This document shows, one piece after another, positions 58,868 to 64,000 of a stretch of DNA of 64,000 nt. The position numbers and the translations under genes were made by a program. Location of the stretch: the NCBI RefSeq assembly GCF_014839805.1, contig NC_051131.1, positions 11,086,913-11,150,912 on the forward strand, read 5' to 3'. The DNA is from Manduca sexta. Its lineage: Eukaryota; Arthropoda; Insecta; Lepidoptera; Sphingidae. Positions within the stretch are counted from its first letter, which is position 1; each line of letters begins with the position of its first letter. Below the pieces are notes generated by a model. It did no database searches. It was not told the DNA's origin and saw only the letters and a program-made list of their open reading frames with translations.

Positions 58868-58985
58868 TCATAAATTATAGAAATATGACCATGATATTTT
58901 TTAAATAAATTATAAAAATATGACCATGATATTTTTAAATAAATTATAAAAATATGACCATGATACTTTTTATATGTATTATAAT
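58868..58985 (+). repeat. Tandem repeat, about 36-bp unit, nearly three copies
   Basis: ATGACCATGATATTTTT, then AAATAAATTATAAAAAT, repeated; the last copy is diverged (ATACTTTTTATATGTATTAT). Confidence 0.8.
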
Positions 58986-58989
58986 TTTT

Positions 58990-60025
58990 CAATAGATAGT
59001 TTCTAAACATACGGTTAGTGCGCTGTTTCGCTGGGGGCACCGCGTTAACAAAGTCATAATTAATTCAAAATGACCCTTGGCGTCGAGCGCATGTTTAAAA
59101 ACTATAAATTTGCCATACGTTGTGCGCGTAATGACTCGAAATTGTCCCAATTAGGACGTTTTCATAGACACGTATATGTTAAATATCAGCTGTCTCTTGT
59201 TCGTTCATTGTTAGTTATTGAGTTCAAATACGCCATGCCTTTCACACATGTCAATGCAGGAGTATGTAAAAGATGTAAAAGAATGTGTATGTGTGCGGCA
59301 CTCCTTTTTGTTTACGTTGTTAGAGTATCTATAGATTTCAATATCATTGGCAGGCCCTGTAAACTCTGCCGGGAAACACTACATGTACAGTAGAACGGTA
59401 ACTAAAATTACATTTGTTCGTAGCAGTGTAGTGGCAACAAGTTGACAGGATCTGTTCACTAAGAGCCCTGTGATTTATTTTCGACTATACGTTACATCCT
59501 AGTATACCTGATATATTCTGTGTTTGAATAGATAGCAACCATGGTACAGGTGAAATACTTGATTTCAAGGCGTGTAGTGTTCAGTTGATTTATATCCGGG
59601 TAGACAGGCCGCCTACATGGTAGTACTCCAGCTAACGGAAGTATATAAGTCTTGTTCGTCAACATCACACTATATTATTATTACATTGTATTCCACCTTT
59701 GCAGGTTTTGAACTTGGAGATAATACTGGGTGGTTCGTCGTTCCAAATTATTAATTAACTGTATTTTAATATAATATTTTATTGACAAATTATGTTTTGT
59801 TTAATATTCCAATTTCCATTTGTTGTGATTGGCTGTATCAATTTTACGACAATTCTGCTTGTTTAATGTTTAATAATCGTACATCATTTCTACTTTTTAA
59901 TAGGAAAATAGCCAGATATGTGAATTGTGCAGTATAGACTTCATATAACGTAGGATTTCATTAAAATTGCACTCACGAAATATTCACTACCATTCTGGAA
60001 GAATGAAACATTTACTGCGTGTGGT
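58990..60025. other. No gene recognised
   Basis: The 107-codon plus-strand ORF at 59070-59393 has Cys pairs (CKRCKRMCMC and CKLC) but no family I recognise and no flanking gene structure, so it is not called. Confidence 0.3.
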
Positions 60026-60027
60026 GG

Positions 60028-60120
60028 GCAGCATGGTGGACTAAGGCTTAATCCCTCTCAGTAGTAAAGGCGGCCCGTGCTCAATAGTGGGACAGTAATC
60101 AGTATATAATACATGGCTGG
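60028..60120 (+). repeat. Retroelement-derived fragment, GGTGGACTAAGGC family
   Basis: GGTGGACTAAGGCTTAATCC, CTCAGTAGTAAAGGCGGCCC, CAATAGTGGGACAGT. Same family as 23280 and 42870. Confidence 0.55.
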
Positions 60121-61224
60121 TAATATAAGTATATTATTTATGAGCAGGCCCTAGTGGATATTAAATGTGTTGAACACCCTTGCAACTCGGTGACCATCTC
60201 AGCATACACTGTAAGTGCGTTCAGATAAATGAAGCGAGCATTCGAAATTCTAAATTTGCTGACAATTCTACAATATTTGAACCTTGACCGAATGCAATTG
60301 GGGCATTGATACATATAATATTTTTAATAGCTACCAGCAATCGCCTCGGGTATATTTATTCAAATAAATGTTATTTATTTTATAGCATATATATTGTCAG
60401 CATTCGATGGATTTGAATAATCCTAACTAGTAATAAATAAATCTATCCGACCGTATCAAAATGTAGTCTAAATGTAAATATTGTTGTGTTTTATTTCAAT
60501 AGGATTAATAAACAAAAAAAAAAATACTGGCTTTAAAATCACCACAAAACAAAAGAATTTCTGAGTAAGTGGGGAAATCACATGAAAATAAAATAGTGAA
60601 AATACATAAAAAGCGTGATGTTACGTACATTTATTATTACTGTAAATTAAAAATAAACTTACTTGACCATTCATTCCGCTTCAATTAAAATTCCGTCCGC
60701 AATCCGAACGGCTCCTTAAATAAAACAAAAGGGGATCAAATATTTTAAAAATGTTTTAGGAGGTATCGGAATCTATGGCTGCGTCGGCAAGAATGCTTTA
60801 ATTAAATTAATGGTTTGCGATTTTGATAAAGCCAATAAAAATACAGATATAACTTGACGTTAATTAGAATATATTGCTTTGGGACAACAAAAAGTTTAAC
60901 CGGATTAATTAAGTGGTTAAAAAAAAAATATGTTTTCGCCAAATATTTTTTTGCACATTTTAATACGTTGTGTGTTGTCTGTTCATTTAAATGGTCTAAT
61001 ATGATAGATGACAACTCTATGCTGATCACACGTATAATAAATTCTGTTCGTGATTGACTTACCCAATGAAGATATTGAATAAATGAAAGATTTAGCCTCA
61101 GTGACAGTTTATACACTGAATAATAAGGTTCTAAATACGATGTCTCAGCCGAGTTTAAAAAACTACATGAGTTATGCTACTGGCTACACATGTATCCTAT
61201 CCAGTAAATTCAAAAACCATTAAT
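60121..61224. other. No gene recognised
   Basis: AT-rich with A-runs; no supported feature. Confidence 0.35.
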
Positions 61225-61440
61225 CATGTAGTAGTTGGAAAGCATGTAAAGTTGTTGGTCCTGCGCCTGATCTCTCTCCGGTCATGTCGGATAGCCATCT
61301 CACCGGACTATGAGAGTGAAGGAATAGAGAGTGCACCTGTGTATTGCGCACACAGTTGTGCATTATAATATATCCTGCCTACCCGGTTGATCTCCATTGA
61401 GATTGGCCGCCGTGGTCGAAACTCGGCTAGGAGGAATTCA
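61225..61440 (+). repeat. tRNA-derived SINE body, long-bodied family
   Basis: GGAAAGCATGTAAAGTTGTT, CTCCGGTCATGTCGGATAGC, ATTGCGCACACAGTTGTGC and GAGATTGGCCGCCGTGGTCG. The 5' half is missing. Confidence 0.7.
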
Positions 61441-62039
61441 TTCGATAGCGTAAGATAGGTTCAGACTCTTGGGACTATTCTAAGAACTATTTCTTAAATA
61501 ATATAGGTTTATTGCGAATGGCTCAACTAAATACACTGTTCTTATTTATCTCCAGGGAATTTGTCTTCTGCTTAGTTTGATGAGACTCACTCGGATATAA
61601 AGTTTCAGAAGAAGTCATATTTTTCGTGTAAATTTTTTGGCATGCTCTATTCAGTCTAGACGATTTGGGATTATTTTAAATTGTGGGACTGTGATGGGGT
61701 GTATTTACAAAACATAGCGCCTGCGAGTAAAAAAATAGAATGGACAAAATGTAATAGGTACTTAGTTATTTTATAAAATGTCAAAGCTAGTGAATATCTT
61801 TGTATGCGTAACCAAATGCTAATTGTTTATTGTTATGTAATATGTTCATGCGATGACAGCCTGTAATTAAAACAGCACTGCAACAATTACTTATTGTTAA
61901 ATGTAACAAATAAATATGTTTAAATAAAATAAATAAATAAACAAATGAATAATATTTTGCTTGCTAGTAATTAATGAAATGAAATGAAATGATTTATTTG
62001 AATCTGTAAAATGTTATACATTATTTAGATTCCGTCAAT

Positions 62040-62130
62040 ATTAACTCTACCACCAGTTCGGAAAGCAGTTTTCACCAGAGAAGAACGGGCAAGAAACTCT
62101 GGTGTTGCTCTTTTCAATCAGTTTAGGGTA
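62040..62130 (-). repeat. Short lepidopteran repeat segment
   Basis: ACCACCAGTTCGGAAAGCAG and GAACGGGCAAGAAACTCTGG form a segment I recognise as recurring in lepidopteran genomes. Its element of origin is uncertain. Preceded by a run of AAATG units at 61975-61990. Confidence 0.45.
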
Positions 62131-63400
62131 AAGACTACAGTACATGATAAAGTGAAAAGAGAAAAAAAAGTTTAGAGCAGTTCATTTATAGGCTCGTGAA
62201 ATAAGGAATAAATTAATTTAAATTTTTATATGACTGCACAACCCTCTCAGGAATCATGAAATTTCTCTATTATCCTTATAATTATTTCCTCCCAGCACCT
62301 CTAGCAATTAGAAATTAGAAATGTAAGCGAAATGGGCAGAACAGTCCACACAAGCAGCACCCGTTCACGAGTATGACGCATGTGCCAGCCATCGGCCTCC
62401 TCAACCATATTGTAGGGAAGTGGCCGACCCGATGAATACCCAATATTTTATTTAAAGCCTTATTGAATAAAGAATCGAAAATAAAAATTTCGAATATCGA
62501 AATATTGGCTTTCTCGTTATTTCTTGAGGCGCGTCGAGTACTTTGTACGGGGCGTCCAAAATATAGATGCCTGTTATCTATCACATATCGGTTGAAGCAT
62601 AGTGACGTAATAAAAAATATCTTCATTCACTATTTCACAAGTTTTCCTTATTAACTAAAAGTGGTAATTTCCGTTTAAACATAAAACTGCCTGTGCTAAC
62701 GTAATAGTTGTTTTAGTTTGATTTTTATTATTGATAGAAATATTTTGTTGAATGCTATTATATTTTGGAAGCTAGCGATGCCCAGAACTATTTTAATGAA
62801 ACAAACGATATATACTACTTTCGCTTTGTCCACTTATGAAAACTATATTATGAAAATCTATGTAGTAGTTTCATAGATGTAAAGAAACAGAAAAACAGAC
62901 AGAAAAGAATTCAAAATTTGCCTAATTTTGTTCTGTTACTCCTCTTTAGTTACCCCTTTTCCTTTTTAGACAGCTTAGATTTCGGAAAATCTAGGAATGA
63001 ATAACATAAATAAAATTCTGGTCCCATATTGTTCAGTAATCAGTCCAATTGGTTTGATATTGCTAAAACAATTTCTGCTTTTGTCATTAAAAAAAACAAA
63101 GATAAAACAAGATTCCAATATCAAAATACTTTTATGAATATTTTACGATTGAACAGCCGTTTTGTGTGTAATACACACCATATTCAAGGCGCATTACCGG
63201 CACTCCGAGAGCATGAGACAAGCTTTTAAGAGAAACGTGAGACGCATAATCGTGGGCGGGAACGTTGTCAATTTTTTCTCAGCGGTGGTCTTTGTTTAAT
63301 TACAGTTATGTGTTTGAAATAGTATTTTAAATAATATATGTTTCGTCATAATGATAATAATTGTTATTGATAGGGAGGGTTGTAAATTAATTCGTACACA
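62131..63400. other. No gene recognised
   Basis: AT-rich, with a minus-strand ORF at 62315-62626 that lacks motifs. No supported gene. Confidence 0.35.
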
Positions 63401-63655
63401 CACACAACATCACACATTTATCCCCGAAGGGGTATGCAGAGGCGCAACCAAGGCACCAACTTATCGCCAAGTGTGTTCCGTCCCATGATGTGATATGGGG
63501 CGAGCCTATCGCCATAACGGGCACAGATTCCAGACTCCGAGCTGTTTCTGAGCAGAAAAGCCCAAATATCACTTTGCTCGATCTGACATTCGAACCCAGG
63601 ACTTTAGAGCGTTGTCGTATCGCGCATGCAGAATAACACCACCGAGGCAGTCAAA
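63401..63655 (-). repeat. tRNA-derived SINE, nearly full length
   Basis: Minus-strand order: GACTGCCTCGGTGGTGTTAT head, box B GGTTCGAATGT, CTCGGAGTCTGGAATCTGTG, GCGATAGGCTCGCCCC, CATCATGGGACGGAACACAC, ending TACCCTTCGGGGATAAATG. Same family as 26057-26325. Confidence 0.75.
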
Positions 63656-63902
63656 TGAATTCATATTTTGGTAATATTAGTAATATATGCGATGGAACAC
63701 AGACTATCGCGAATCAATTTATTAATTGGCCCATATTACTGTAAACTTATGTGGGTACTTGTAAATAATTTTATATTTATGTACCGCGTATACATAATAT
63801 AATATTATAATGATACATTTAAAGGTGAAATACAGTCTAAGTATAACGGCGTAAAACGAGGTCCTGGAACTACATTGTCTATGTATTAAAATAAAACTAT
63901 TT

Positions 63903-64000
63903 TGCGGATTTTTTCGCGGTTTTTATATTATAAGTGGCCCGTGACAACGTAGACTGCAGTCTTCGAAACGTCGAGAGAATAATAATATAAAAACCGTGAT
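63903..64000. mobile_element. Penelope-like terminus, inverted pair, cut by window edge
   Basis: 63938-63998 (GTGACAACG, CTTCGAAACGTCGAGAG, AATAATATAAAAACCGTG) parallels the Penelope 3' UTR at 14062-14125 on the plus strand. 63903-63932 (GCGGATTTTTTCGCGGTTTT, then TATATTATA) is the same terminus in reverse. A second, diverged Penelope-type element probably continues past position 64000. Confidence 0.65.

Noticed and set aside
59070..59393. 107-codon ORF with paired cysteines
   Set aside because: Cys spacing fits no zinc-binding family I know and there is no splice or promoter context.

Overview
The window reads as moth or butterfly (Lepidoptera) nuclear DNA. It is AT-rich, its host genes are split into many short exons by GT-AG introns, and it is full of repeats I recognise from lepidopteran genomes: tRNA-derived SINEs, RTE-like retroelement tails, a Helitron-like family and small inverted-repeat elements. 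It also carries a Penelope-like retroelement and an R1-clade LINE. Species cannot be named from the sequence alone.

Host genes. Two paralogous papain-family (C1A) cysteine proteinase genes of the insect 26/29-kDa proteinase type lie head to tail on the minus strand. Copy B (29352 down to 20913) is complete: 14 exons joining to 1647 nt, 548 residues, all catalytic residues present. Copy A (8561 down to 1141) matches it exon for exon through exon 11; its last three exons lie beyond the left edge. Both start with a short signal-peptide exon. Each has a TATATAA box exactly 31 bp upstream of a CACTG initiator, inside a strongly conserved proximal promoter.

Intergenic retroelements (about 8.6-20.9 kb, between the paralogues). 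A composite Penelope-like element (10413-14196) consists of a 5'-truncated copy joined to a full-length copy, so it carries two 1.1-kb pseudo-LTRs, and a 12-bp target duplication flanks it. The two pseudo-LTRs are nearly identical, so the insertion is young; its single reading frame has two frameshifts. Next comes a 5'-truncated R1-clade LINE (15374-19843) with three zinc knuckles in ORF1 and AP endonuclease, reverse transcriptase and a C-terminal CCHC in ORF2. It is broken by about four frameshifts and flanked by an 11-bp duplication.

Right half (29.4-64 kb). I find no convincing multi-exon gene. It holds scattered SINEs, RTE-like tails, a Helitron-like copy split by a 391-bp insertion, a MITE with about 42-bp inverted repeats, and an inverted Penelope-type terminus at the right edge. 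Two places merit a look: a CpG-rich TATA/CCAAT block before a small ORF (47.4-47.75 kb) and a cAMP-response/nuclear-receptor motif cluster at 57.5 kb.

Nothing here forms a clearly new multi-gene system. The strongest observations are the reconstructed paralogue pair with its shared promoter and a probable GC-AG intron in one copy, and the young Penelope composite with a degenerate hammerhead-like fold.
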